Positions 1 to 8,460 of a DNA stretch of 39,354 nt are shown in pieces. The position numbers and the translations under genes are program-made. The notes under the pieces are model-generated. The model had not been told where the DNA came from, searched no databases, and worked only from the letters and a program-made list of their open reading frames with translations. The stretch comes from Methylobacterium variabile (lineage in GTDB: Bacteria; Pseudomonadota; Alphaproteobacteria; Rhizobiales; Beijerinckiaceae): the NCBI RefSeq assembly GCF_001043975.1, contig NZ_LABY01000050.1, forward strand, positions 1 to 39,354, written 5' to 3'. The first letter of the stretch is position 1, and each line of letters begins with the position of its first letter.

Positions 1-16
1 TTTCCCGCGAGGGAAG

Positions 17-93
17 TGGCGCGGACGACGGGGCTCGAACCCGCGACCTCCGGCGTGACAGGCCGGCACTCTAACCGACTGAGCTACGTCCGC
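17..93 (-). tRNA. tRNA-Asp (GTC)
   Basis: Read on the minus strand this is a complete cloverleaf with encoded CCA. The 7-bp acceptor GCGGACG pairs with CGTCCGC. The anticodon arm is CCGGC-CTGTCAC-GCCGG with anticodon GTC, and the T arm carries GGTTCGAGCCC. It is the leftmost gene in the window and points away from tRNA-Val at 340. Confidence 0.97.
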
Positions 94-180
94 CCGGCGT
101 CTCGCAGTGCTGCGATGGCGGCGGTGTATGGGGAGGCCCCTACCCTGTCAAGCCGCCGGCTCAAGAAAGTCGGGAGGGCG

Positions 181-240
181 TCGGCCGGGGCGGAGACCGG
201 TCGGCCGGGGCGGAGACCGGTCGGCCGGGGCGGAGACCGG
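181..240. repeat. Perfect 3 x 20 bp tandem repeat
   Basis: Three identical head-to-tail copies of tcggccggggcggagaccgg fill 181-200, 201-220 and 221-240. The array lies in the otherwise empty 246-bp spacer between two tRNA genes. ORFs can be read through it in several frames, but none resembles a protein. Exact identity of the copies suggests a recent slippage event or active maintenance. Confidence 0.95.
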
Positions 241-339
241 CGGATCCGGCGCGCCGCGCACGCGAAACCCTGCACGCGCGGAACCCAGGCGCGGAACCCT
301 TGCGCTCGCGGCCCGGGCCCCTTAACGATGCCGGCATCC

Positions 340-415
340 GGGCGGTTAGCTCAGTTGGTAGAGCATCTCGTTTACACCGAGAGGGTCGGCGGTTCGAGCC
401 CGTCACCGCCCACCA
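340..415 (+). tRNA. tRNA-Val (TAC)
   Basis: This is a complete tRNA with encoded CCA. Acceptor GGGCGGT pairs with ACCGCCC. The anticodon arm is TCTCG-TTTACAC-CGAGA with anticodon TAC, and the T arm contains GGTTCGAGCCC. It ends 67 bp before the 3' end of the convergent tpiA gene. Confidence 0.97.
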
Positions 416-482
416 TTTGACGCAAGGTGCCTCAGGCGGTCGAGCGGGACCGGCAGGTCCCGCCCGTCGAAGCGTCGGCGCC

Positions 483-1244
483 TCAGCGATACGCCGCCAC
501 GATCCCGAGGAAGTCCTCGGCCTTCAGGCTCGCACCGCCCACGAGCGCGCCGTCGACGTTGGGCACAGCCATCAGCTCGGCGGCGTTCGAGGGCTTCACC
601 GAGCCGCCGTAGAGGATCCGTATCTTGGCGCCCTCCGCGCCGAGGCGCGCCTCGAGTTCCTGCCGGATCAGGGCGTGGACCTCGGCGACGTCGGCCACCG
701 TCGGGGTGAGCCCGGTGCCGATCGCCCAGACCGGCTCGTAGGCGATCACCGTGTCGGCGGCCGTGGCGCCGTCGGGCAGCGAGCCGGCGAGCTGGCCGCG
801 CACGACCTCGAGGGTGCGGCCGGCCTCGCGCTCCTCGCGGGTCTCGCCGACGCAGATGATCGCGACGAGCCCGGCGCGGCGGGCAGCGAGGGCCTTGGCG
901 CGGATGTCGGCGTCGCTCTCGTGGTGGTAGGCCCGGCGCTCGGAATGGCCGACGATGGTGTAGGCGGCGCCGAGATCCGCCAGCATCTCGGCCGAGACGT
1001 CGCCCGTATAGGCGCCGCTCGCCTCGGCGTGCACGTCCTGGCCGCCGACCTTCACGGGCGAACCCCTGAGCGCCGCCGCGGCGGCACCGACCAGGGTCGC
1101 GGGCGGGCAGACCAGGACGTCGATGCGTTGCGCCAAGCTCGGGTCGAGGCCGTCGCGGACCGCCTCGGCCACCTTCAGCGAGGCCGTGAGGCCGTTCATC
1201 TTCCAGTTCCCCGCCACCAGCGGGCGCGGCCGTTCGGTCGTCAT
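483..1244 (-). CDS. tpiA: Triose-phosphate isomerase
   Basis: This cytosolic glycolysis/gluconeogenesis enzyme interconverts dihydroxyacetone phosphate and glyceraldehyde 3-phosphate. The 253-aa product has the usual length for the family. Its active site is intact: GNWKMN with Lys15, the catalytic His100 in IVGHSERR, the catalytic Glu170 in [11 protein letters not shown], and the phosphate-binding YGGSVKPSN near the C-terminus. The ATG at 1244 is chosen because GGGGAGAG lies just upstream and the protein begins a few residues before the conserved core. The open frame extends upstream to 1367, but those residues are not TIM-like. The gene diverges from the PpiD-like gene at 1401, leaving about 156 bp for both promoters. 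Confidence 0.97.
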   Translation of the reverse strand: MTTERPRPLVAGNWKMNGLTASLKVAEAVRDGLDPSLAQRIDVLVCPPATLVGAAAAALRGSPVKVGGQDVHAEASGAYTGDVSAEMLADLGAAYTIVGHSERRAYHHESDADIRAKALAARRAGLVAIICVGETREEREAGRTLEVVRGQLAGSLPDGATAADTVIAYEPVWAIGTGLTPTVADVAEVHALIRQELEARLGAEGAKIRILYGGSVKPSNAAELMAVPNVDGALVGGASLKAEDFLGIVAAYR

Positions 1245-1400
1245 GTCTCTCCCCATCGTCACCAAGCGTTGCCGGGTAACAGGTCCGCCGCCGGGCGGCA
1301 AACGGCCGGCCTTTGCCTTACGGCGCTTATGCGCTATCGCGGCCCGGTCCGGGCGTCTCTCCCTCACGGGACGGCCCCCTCACGGGTTTCGAGGATCACG

Positions 1401-3305
1401 ATGCTCCAGGGTTTCCGCGCCGCCAGCCAGAGCTGGCTCGGCAAGATCGTGGTGACGGTGGTGTTCGGCCTCCTGATCGCGGGCCTCGCCATCTTCGGCA
1501 TCGGCGACATCTTCCGCGGCGGCGGCAGCAACAACGTCGCCACCGTCGGCAGCACGCCGATCCCGGCCGAGACCCTGCGCACCGCCTACCAGAACCAGAT
1601 CCAGCGCCTGTCGCGCCAGAGCCGCCGGCCGATCACCCCGGACCAGGCCAAGGCGCTGGGCCTCGACCGGCAGGTCCTGGCGCAGCTGATCACCGAGGCC
1701 TCCCTCGACCAGAAGACCCGGGACCTGGGCCTGCGCATCCCGGACGCGGCGGTGATCCGCCTGATCCAGGAGGAGCCGGCCTTCAAGGGCCCGAGCGGCG
1801 CCTTCGACGTGAACACCTTCCGCGATACCCTGCGCCAGGCCGGCCTGACCGAGCAGGGCTTCGTGCAGGAGCAGCGGGCGGTGGCGGCCCGCCTCCAGCT
1901 CGCCGACGCGATCACGGCCGAGCTTCCGGTGCCGCTGGCGGCCCGCGACGCGATCCACCGCTACACCTCCGAGCGGCGCGCGGCCTCGTACTTCACCCTG
2001 CCGGAATCGGCCGCCGGCGAGGTCCCGGCCCCGGCCGAGGAGGAGGTCGCGACCTTCTACAACGAGCGCAAGAGCGCGTTCCGGGCGCCGGAATACCGCA
2101 CCGTCGACCTGCTGGTCCTCGATCCCGCCACCCTCGCCAAGCCCGACGCCGTGCCGGAGGCCGAGGCCCGCGCCCGCTACGAGGCCGAGAAGACCCGCTT
2201 CGGCACGCCCGAGAAGCGCTCGATCCAGCAGATCGTCTTCGCCAGCGACGCCGACGCGGCGGCGGCGCTCGCCCGCATCCGCAGCGGCGAGGCCACCTTC
2301 GACGCCGTGGCGGCGGAGCGCGGCCTCGACGCGAAGGCGCTGGACCTCGGCACCTTCGCCAAGTCCGAGCTGTTCGACCCGGCGGTCGCCGAGGCCGCCT
2401 TCGCGGCCGAGCCGAACGCCGTGAGCGAGCCGGTCAAGGGCCGCTTCGGGGCGGTGCTGCTGCGGGTGACCGCCGTGCAGCCGGCGGCCCGCAAGCCGTT
2501 CGAGGAGGTGGCCGGCGAGGTCCGGGCCGAGGTCGCCCGCGACAAGGCCCGGGACGGGCTCGAGAAGGTCCACGACGCGATCGAGGACCAGCGCGCCGGC
2601 GCCAAGCCGCTCGCCGACATCGCCCGCGAGCAGGGCCTGTCCCTCGTGACCGTGCCGGCGGTGGACGCGCAGGGGCGCGACCCGCAGGGCAAGGCGGTGG
2701 ACGCGATCCCCGACAAGGACGCGACCCTGGCGGCGATCTTCCGCAGCGACATGGGCGCCGACAACGAGGCCCTGCGCACCCGCTCCGGCGGCTACGTCTG
2801 GTACGACGTGACCAAGATCGATCCGGCCCACGACAAGCCCCTGGCCGAGGTGCGCGACGCCGTGGTGGCGCAGTGGAAGGCCGACGAGGTCTCGCGCCGG
2901 CTGGCCGCCAAGGCCCGCGAGGCGACCGAGCGGCTCGACAAGGGCGAGGCTATCGAGGCGGTGGCCGCCTCCCTGAACCAGGAGGCGAAGAGCGTCGCCG
3001 ACCTCGCCCGCGGCCGCGGCCGCGACGCGCTCTCCACCGAGAGCGTCGCCCGCATCTTCGCCACGCCCGTGGGCAAGTCCGGCTCGGCCTCCGGCGAGGG
3101 AACCGCCCGGGTGGTGTTCCGCGTCACCCAGGCCACGGTGCCGCCCTTCGTCGCCACGGCGGCGGGCGCGGTCGCGGTGGAGCAGCAGTACCGCACGGCG
3201 CTGGCCGACGACGTGCTGGCCGAGTACATCGCCGACGTGCAGAAACAGGCCGGCGTCTCGGTCAACGAGGCCGCGTTCCGGCGCGCCATCGGCGGCGAGT
3301 ACTGA
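1401..3305 (+). CDS. PpiD/SurA-type periplasmic peptidyl-prolyl isomerase
   Basis: This is a membrane-anchored foldase that helps outer-membrane and periplasmic proteins fold. The 634-aa product starts with a short cytosolic stretch and one transmembrane helix (about residues 13-34). A SurA_N-like chaperone region follows (about 40-190). A parvulin-type rotamase segment lies around 240-365, including RSIQQIVF and the later GRFGAVLLRVTAVQPA. The C-terminal region is helical, as in PpiD. ATG 1401 is preceded by GAGG at -10. The same frame is open far upstream, but that part is non-coding. The trpE start lies 4 bp after its stop, so the two are probably co-transcribed. A single parvulin domain and the N-terminal anchor favour PpiD over soluble SurA. 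Confidence 0.92.
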   Translation: MLQGFRAASQSWLGKIVVTVVFGLLIAGLAIFGIGDIFRGGGSNNVATVGSTPIPAETLRTAYQNQIQRLSRQSRRPITPDQAKALGLDRQVLAQLITEASLDQKTRDLGLRIPDAAVIRLIQEEPAFKGPSGAFDVNTFRDTLRQAGLTEQGFVQEQRAVAARLQLADAITAELPVPLAARDAIHRYTSERRAASYFTLPESAAGEVPAPAEEEVATFYNERKSAFRAPEYRTVDLLVLDPATLAKPDAVPEAEARARYEAEKTRFGTPEKRSIQQIVFASDADAAAALARIRSGEATFDAVAAERGLDAKALDLGTFAKSELFDPAVAEAAFAAEPNAVSEPVKGRFGAVLLRVTAVQPAARKPFEEVAGEVRAEVARDKARDGLEKVHDAIEDQRAGAKPLADIAREQGLSLVTVPAVDAQGRDPQGKAVDAIPDKDATLAAIFRSDMGADNEALRTRSGGYVWYDVTKIDPAHDKPLAEVRDAVVAQWKADEVSRRLAAKAREATERLDKGEAIEAVAASLNQEAKSVADLARGRGRDALSTESVARIFATPVGKSGSASGEGTARVVFRVTQATVPPFVATAAGAVAVEQQYRTALADDVLAEYIADVQKQAGVSVNEAAFRRAIGGEY

Positions 3306-3309
3306 TCCC

Positions 3310-4824
3310 GTGCTGGTCGCCCCCTCCCGAGAGGCCGCCGCCGCGGCCTATGCCGAGGGCCGCCCGGTCCTGCTGCGCGCCACCCTGGTGGCGGACCTCG
3401 AGACGCCGGTCGCCGCGTTCCTGAAGCTGAAGGCGGGTCGTGAGGGCGCGGCCTTCCTGCTCGAATCGGTCGAGGGCGGTGCCGTGCGCGGCCGCTACTC
3501 GATGATCGGGCTCGATCCGGACCTGATCTGGCGCTGCGCCGGCGGGCGGGCCGAGCGCGCCGTGGCGCCCGATCTCGCGCACTTCGCCGCGGAGGATGCC
3601 CCTCCCCTCGACAGCCTGCGGTCCCTGATCGCCGAGAGCGCGATCCCGCCGGAGCCCGGCCTGCCGCCGATGGCGGCGGGGCTGTTCGGCTATCTCGGCT
3701 ACGACATGGTGCGGGAGATGGAGCGCCTCGCCGCGCCCCATCCCGACCCGATCGGGGTACCGGACGCGATCCTGGTGCGCCCGACCGTGATGGTGATCTT
3801 CGACGCGGTGCGCGACGAGATCGCCCTGGTGGCGCCGATCCGCCCGGTCCCCGGCCTCTCGGCCACCGCCGCCTACGAGGCGGCGCTGTCGCACCTGGAG
3901 CGCGCCGCCGACGCGCTCGAAGGCCCGCTGCCGGTCGAGGCGCGGCAGAACCCGACCGAGATTCCCGCCCCCGCCCCGGTCTCGAACGTCGCTCCCAACG
4001 ATTTCCTCGGCATGGTCGCGAGGGCCAAGGAGTACATCGCCGCCGGCGACATCTTCCAGGTGGTGCTGTCGCAGCGCTTCGAGGCGCCGTTCACCTTGGG
4101 GCCGCTGGCGCTCTACCGCTCACTGCGCCGGGTCAACCCGGCGCCGTTCCTGTGCTACCTCGATTTCGGCGACTTCCAGATCGTCTGCTCGTCGCCGGAG
4201 ATCCTGGTGCGGGTGCGCGACGGCGCGGTCACGATCCGGCCGATCGCCGGCACCCGCCGCCGCGGCGCGACGCCCGAGGAGGACAAGGCGCTCGCCGACG
4301 AGCTCCTGGCCGATCCGAAGGAGCGCTCCGAGCACCTGATGCTGCTCGACCTCGGCCGCAACGACGTCGGCCGCGTCGCCGAGATCGGCAGCGTGCGGGT
4401 GACGGACTCGTTCTTCCTCGAGTTCTACAGCCAGGTCATGCACATCGTGTCGAACGTCGAGGGCCGCCTCGATCCCCGGCACGACGCCCTCTCGGCCCTC
4501 GCGGCGGGCTTCCCCGCCGGCACGGTCTCGGGCGCCCCGAAGGTGCGGGCGATGCAGATCATCGACGAGCTGGAGCGCGAGAAGCGCGGGCCCTACGGCG
4601 GCTGCATCGGCTATTTCGGCGCCGACGGGCAGATGGATACCTGCATCGTGCTGCGCACCGCCATCGTCAAGGACGGGCGCATGCACGTCCAGGCCGGCGC
4701 CGGCATCGTGCACGATTCCGACCCGGCCGCCGAGCAGCAGGAATGCGTCAACAAGGCCAAGGCCCTGTTCCGCGCCGCCGAGGAGGCGGTGCGCTTCGCC
4801 GCGCAGGCGCGGCGGGGGCAGTAA
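3310..4824 (+). CDS. trpE: Anthranilate synthase component I
   Basis: It makes anthranilate from chorismate, the first committed step of tryptophan synthesis, with ammonia supplied by a TrpG subunit that is not in this window. The 504-aa product has the TrpE N-terminal domain (about 20-170) and the chorismate-binding domain (about 225-490). Signatures are IRPIAGTRRRG, LLDLGRNDVGRV, FPAGTVSGAPKVRAMQII and GPYGGCIGYFG; PAGT-SGAPK is typical of TrpE. The start is GTG 3310, directly behind the foldase stop. No trpG, trpD or trpC follows. Instead the gene runs into a convergent polysaccharide operon at 4904. The fusion type seen in some rhizobia (TrpEG) is excluded by length. Confidence 0.95.
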   Translation: MLVAPSREAAAAAYAEGRPVLLRATLVADLETPVAAFLKLKAGREGAAFLLESVEGGAVRGRYSMIGLDPDLIWRCAGGRAERAVAPDLAHFAAEDAPPLDSLRSLIAESAIPPEPGLPPMAAGLFGYLGYDMVREMERLAAPHPDPIGVPDAILVRPTVMVIFDAVRDEIALVAPIRPVPGLSATAAYEAALSHLERAADALEGPLPVEARQNPTEIPAPAPVSNVAPNDFLGMVARAKEYIAAGDIFQVVLSQRFEAPFTLGPLALYRSLRRVNPAPFLCYLDFGDFQIVCSSPEILVRVRDGAVTIRPIAGTRRRGATPEEDKALADELLADPKERSEHLMLLDLGRNDVGRVAEIGSVRVTDSFFLEFYSQVMHIVSNVEGRLDPRHDALSALAAGFPAGTVSGAPKVRAMQIIDELEREKRGPYGGCIGYFGADGQMDTCIVLRTAIVKDGRMHVQAGAGIVHDSDPAAEQQECVNKAKALFRAAEEAVRFAAQARRGQ

Positions 4825-4903
4825 AGGCCTCGCCGCAGCGCGCCGTCCCGGTGCTTCCCCTCCCGGATCCCCGGTGCGGGGGCCTGCCTGGGACGGGAAG
4901 CCC

Positions 4904-6997
4904 CTAGTCCCGCGGGTCGGCGTCGACGACGACGAGGCGCGGACGCCGGTTGGGGCCGATCGCCTTGAGGGCGCGGTCGGTGGCAGCGAGGCGGCCGCGC
5001 CTGGCGTTGACCGCCAGGAGGAGCACCGGGATGCGCTCGTCGGCGACCAGGCGCTCGGTGACGACGTCGCCCCCGACGAGGCCGAGATCGACGACGACGA
5101 GGTCGGCGTCGCTGCGCAGGAGCGCGTCCGCGAGGTCCCCGGCGAGGCCGCGGGGCAGCTCGTCCGTGCGGGGCAGGACCCGCAGGCCGGAGGGCAGGGT
5201 CACGAGGGCGTCCGCCAGGGGCGCGCGGCCGCGCAAGGTCCCGGCGAGGTCCCGGCCGGCCTGGATGCCGAGGTCCCGGGTCAGCGCCCCGTGTGGATCG
5301 GCGTCGACCAGGATCACCCGCTCGCGGTCGGACGCGGCCGAGAGCGCGAGGGAGCGGGCGAGGACCGACTTGCCCGCCCGGTCGTCCGCCGCGGTGACGA
5401 GGACGACGAGGGGCCCCTGCCCCGTGGCGGAGCCGGCGAGGCGGTGGCGCAGACGCGCCACCGCGACCTCGTAGCGCCCGTCGCCGCGCGCCGTGCCGGC
5501 CGCGTCCCGGGGGACCGGCGGCAGAGAGTCGAGGACCGGTCGGCCGAGATAACCTTCGAGGCGGCGGCGGGAGCGGACGCGGCCGGCGGCGAGCTCGAGT
5601 CCGAGGCTGCCGACGAGGCCGACCCCGAGCCCGGCCACCAGGGCGGCGAGGAAGAGCACCGGCGTCGGCGGGCCGAGGCGCTTCTCCGGCGGCGAGGCCG
5701 GCGAGATGATCCGCGAGGCCGACGTGTCGAGGCTCTGCTGCTCCTGCAGCTCCCGGCCGCGGACCAGGAACGCCTCGTAGACCGCGCGGCTCGCCTCGAC
5801 CTGCCGCTCGAGCTCGCGCAGCTGCACGAAGTCGTCGCCGACCCGCAGGGCCTCGGCCTTGCGCCGCTCCAGGGCCGCGGCGAGCGAGCGCTCGTTGGCC
5901 TGGGCGGCCTGGGCGTCGTTGCGGCTCGCCGCGGCGATGCGCCGGATCTCGGCCTCGATCGCGCCGCGCAGCGCCTTCTCCTGCACCAGAGCGGCCTGGT
6001 AGCTCGGATGGCGCCGACCGAGGGTGTCCTCGGCGTCGGCCCGCAGGCGCTCGACGCCGGCGAGCTGGCCCCGGAGCGCGCTGATGGTCGGGTTCTGGAC
6101 GATCTCGTTGACGGCGTCGGAGGAACCGCCGGCGAGCACGGCCTCGACCTGGCGGACGCGGGCGGCCGCCTCGACGGCCCGCGCCCGGGCGGCGCCGAGT
6201 TGGTCGCTGAGCTGGGTGAGCTGCTGCTCGCTCACGAGCTGCGAGCGGGTGCCGACGATGCTGCGCCGGGCGCGGAAGGCCTGGGCCTTGTCCTCGGCCT
6301 TGCGCAGGGCCTCGCGCAGCTCGGCGAGCCGGCCCTCGATCGCCTCGCCGGCCCGCCGCGTCGTGTCGGACCGGGTCGCGGCGTCGCGGGCGAGGTAGGT
6401 CTCGGCGACGCCGCGGGCGAGGCGGGCCGCCTTCTCGCGGTCCTCGGATGTCACGCTGAGCTCGACCACGAAGCTGCGCTCGAGGCGCCGCGCCCCGACC
6501 CGGCTGCGCAGGGCCCGGAGCGCGGTCAGCCGCGGCTCGACCTCCGGCCCGGAGCGGCCGGTCAGGCGCGCGAGGCGGTCCTTGAGCGCACCGAGAAGGG
6601 TCTCGCGGCCGCGGAACTCGGGGTCGATCGCGAGGTCGAAGCGGTCGACGACGCGGCCGAGCACGTCGTCCGAGGTCAGGACGCGGATCTGGCTGTCGAC
6701 GAGGAGCAGGCTCGCGTCGCTCGCCTGGTCCGGGGGCGTAAGCCCGTCCTTGACCACCTGCAGCCCGCGAGGGTCGATCAGGATCTGCGTCGAGGCGGCG
6801 AATTGCGGCGGGTTCAGCGCCGTCCAGGCCGCGGCGGCGGCGAGGAACAGGAGGACGGGCAGCAGCACCGTGGGCCAGCGCAGGCGCACGGAGCGCAGGA
6901 TCTCCCGTGGGTCGAGGAACCAGGGCTCGCGCCCCTCCTCTCCCCGCGGCGCCGCGCCGATGAGCAGCCCGTTCCGGACGTTCTCAACCATCGTCAT
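4904..6997 (-). CDS. Wzc/GumC-type polysaccharide co-polymerase with kinase-like domain
   Basis: This inner-membrane protein would set the chain length of an exported polysaccharide and may link polymerization to phosphorylation. The 697-aa product has a Wzz-type N-terminal domain with TM1 at about 45-65, a long periplasmic coiled coil (about 170-420), and TM2 near 450-470 behind a proline-rich PPEKRLGPPTP. A C-terminal P-loop domain carries Walker A ADDRAGKS (about 537-544), Walker A' VILVDAD (about 561-567) and Walker B LVVVD. The Tyr-rich tail of BY-kinases is missing; the protein ends in VVVDADPRD. The start is ATG 6997; a second ATG two codons later is possible. It is the last gene of the leftward operon, 86 bp behind the O-antigen ligase gene. 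Confidence 0.88.
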   Translation of the reverse strand: MTMVENVRNGLLIGAAPRGEEGREPWFLDPREILRSVRLRWPTVLLPVLLFLAAAAAWTALNPPQFAASTQILIDPRGLQVVKDGLTPPDQASDASLLLVDSQIRVLTSDDVLGRVVDRFDLAIDPEFRGRETLLGALKDRLARLTGRSGPEVEPRLTALRALRSRVGARRLERSFVVELSVTSEDREKAARLARGVAETYLARDAATRSDTTRRAGEAIEGRLAELREALRKAEDKAQAFRARRSIVGTRSQLVSEQQLTQLSDQLGAARARAVEAAARVRQVEAVLAGGSSDAVNEIVQNPTISALRGQLAGVERLRADAEDTLGRRHPSYQAALVQEKALRGAIEAEIRRIAAASRNDAQAAQANERSLAAALERRKAEALRVGDDFVQLRELERQVEASRAVYEAFLVRGRELQEQQSLDTSASRIISPASPPEKRLGPPTPVLFLAALVAGLGVGLVGSLGLELAAGRVRSRRRLEGYLGRPVLDSLPPVPRDAAGTARGDGRYEVAVARLRHRLAGSATGQGPLVVLVTAADDRAGKSVLARSLALSAASDRERVILVDADPHGALTRDLGIQAGRDLAGTLRGRAPLADALVTLPSGLRVLPRTDELPRGLAGDLADALLRSDADLVVVDLGLVGGDVVTERLVADERIPVLLLAVNARRGRLAATDRALKAIGPNRRPRLVVVDADPRD

Positions 6998-7083
6998 GCT
7001 GCGCTCAAGGCTCCCGTTACGGGGCGGAAGCGTCTCGATCCGGGACGACCGGACGGGAGAACGCTCCGTTTGGCCGAGTCGCT

Positions 7084-8460
7084 TCAAGCCGCGGGCCAGG
7101 CCGGGCCGGCCCCGCGCAGGACCGGGAGGGGACCGGCCGGGACCGGGACCACCGGCACCTCGGCGGCGCGCCGGGCCGCCCGCACGCAGGCGAGGACGGC
7201 CACGTAGGCGAGCACGTTGACGTTCCAGTCCTGGAACAGCCCGGGCGTCGTCATCCCGTTGAGAGCCAGCATCAGGATCAGGCAGGCGACGAGGCGGCGA
7301 GTGCCGCGGTCGGCGCGGCTCGCGAAGCGGATGGGCTCGATCAGGCTCGTCAGCGCGAAGCACAGGCCGACGATCCCGGTCCCGGCCCAGGCGCTCAGGA
7401 ACATGTTGTGCGAGTTGGTGATGAACACCGCCTCGTGGCCGCTCTCGTCGGCGAGGGCCGTCGTCGGGATCAGGAGCTGCACGAAGCGGTCCGCCGCCGA
7501 GAAGCCCGAGCCGAGCAGATGGTCCTTCGTGGCCGCGATGAAGGTCGGCCAGAACGTGCCGCGGCCGGTCGCGTTGGCGAGTTCCGAGCGCGGCTTCTGG
7601 AGCACCGCCGAGAGGAGGTCGAGCAGGCCTGGGAAGTTCGACAGGCCGACCATCAGGAACAGGAAGACCAGCACCGACAGGAGGGCAAGGAGGATGCCGG
7701 CGAGGCGGATGCCGGGGCGGCGCGAGGCGATCATCAGCCCCGGCCCCATCGCGATCAGCGCCCCCGTCGAGGCCGCCGATCCGGCGATGATGAAGCCGGC
7801 GGCGGCCAGCACCAGGTAGAGCCCGCGCCGGGGGCTGCGCGGCCCGAACACCGCGGCGAAGCCGAGGGTGGCGCAGACGAGGGGCATCATGTTGTTCTTG
7901 GCCGAGGAGAACACGATGCCGGAGGCGAGATTCCGCACGATCTCCGGCGTCGCCGCGGCGAGCCAGGCGAGGACCACGACGGCGAGGAGGTCGGCGAGGC
8001 GGCGCTGGATGTCGGGCCGGTCGAAGATCAGGATCGAGGCCAGCGTGAACACCGCGAGCTCCGCCGTGCGGTACAGCGTGTAGACCGGAACGATCGACCA
8101 GGCGGCGCTCAGGCCGTTCATGCCGATCATCATGGTGAACGGCAGGTAGGGCATCGCGAACGGCAGGGTGAGGACGCGGCGGTCCGCGGCAACCTTCAGC
8201 ACGAGGTACAGGGCGGTGAGGCCGGTGAGCGCGAGAGTGACGACATTGGAGGCGGTGAGCCCCTCCTCCAGCACGGCATTGCCGTCCTCGCGCGGCACCG
8301 TGAAGACGAGGGGCATGAAGGCGAACACCGCCACGAGGGCGAGCGGCCAGAACACCGGGGCGCCGCCGGAGATCGCCCGCGCCTCGAGGCGGCGGCGCAG
8401 CACCGGGTAGGCGATCACGAACCAGGTCGCGACCCCGACGGCGATCAGGGCGTTCAGCAT
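7084..8460 (-). CDS. O-antigen ligase/polymerase family membrane protein
   Basis: This 458-aa multi-spanning inner-membrane protein belongs to the Wzy/WaaL superfamily. It would either polymerize undecaprenyl-linked repeat units or ligate the finished glycan to an acceptor. It has about ten or more hydrophobic segments. A large loop contains TGRGTFWPTFIAATKDHLLG and then the family's histidine motif NSHNMFLSAWAGTGIVG. ATG 8460 overlaps the end of the upstream flippase gene by 7 bp, so the two are translationally coupled. Between a flippase and a Wzc-like protein, polymerase is the likelier role, but sequence alone does not separate Wzy from WaaL. Confidence 0.85.
   Translation of the reverse strand: MLNALIAVGVATWFVIAYPVLRRRLEARAISGGAPVFWPLALVAVFAFMPLVFTVPREDGNAVLEEGLTASNVVTLALTGLTALYLVLKVAADRRVLTLPFAMPYLPFTMMIGMNGLSAAWSIVPVYTLYRTAELAVFTLASILIFDRPDIQRRLADLLAVVVLAWLAAATPEIVRNLASGIVFSSAKNNMMPLVCATLGFAAVFGPRSPRRGLYLVLAAAGFIIAGSAASTGALIAMGPGLMIASRRPGIRLAGILLALLSVLVFLFLMVGLSNFPGLLDLLSAVLQKPRSELANATGRGTFWPTFIAATKDHLLGSGFSAADRFVQLLIPTTALADESGHEAVFITNSHNMFLSAWAGTGIVGLCFALTSLIEPIRFASRADRGTRRLVACLILMLALNGMTTPGLFQDWNVNVLAYVAVLACVRAARRAAEVPVVPVPAGPLPVLRGAGPAWPAA

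Noticed and set aside
300..1400. Long N-terminal extension of the PpiD-like frame (1001 codons in total) running over tRNA-Val and antisense to tpiA
   Set aside because: It crosses a tRNA and tpiA and has shadow-frame composition. The real start at 1401 has a ribosome site and begins the membrane anchor.
4869..4881. CCCCG-GTG-CGGGG hairpin between trpE and the polysaccharide operon as a terminator
   Set aside because: The stem is only 5 bp and no T-run follows on either strand.
4874..7207. 777-codon plus-strand ORF opposite the Wzc-like gene
   Set aside because: It is an Ala/Arg/Gly-rich antisense shadow typical of GC-rich genes, while the minus strand encodes a clear Wzz/kinase protein.
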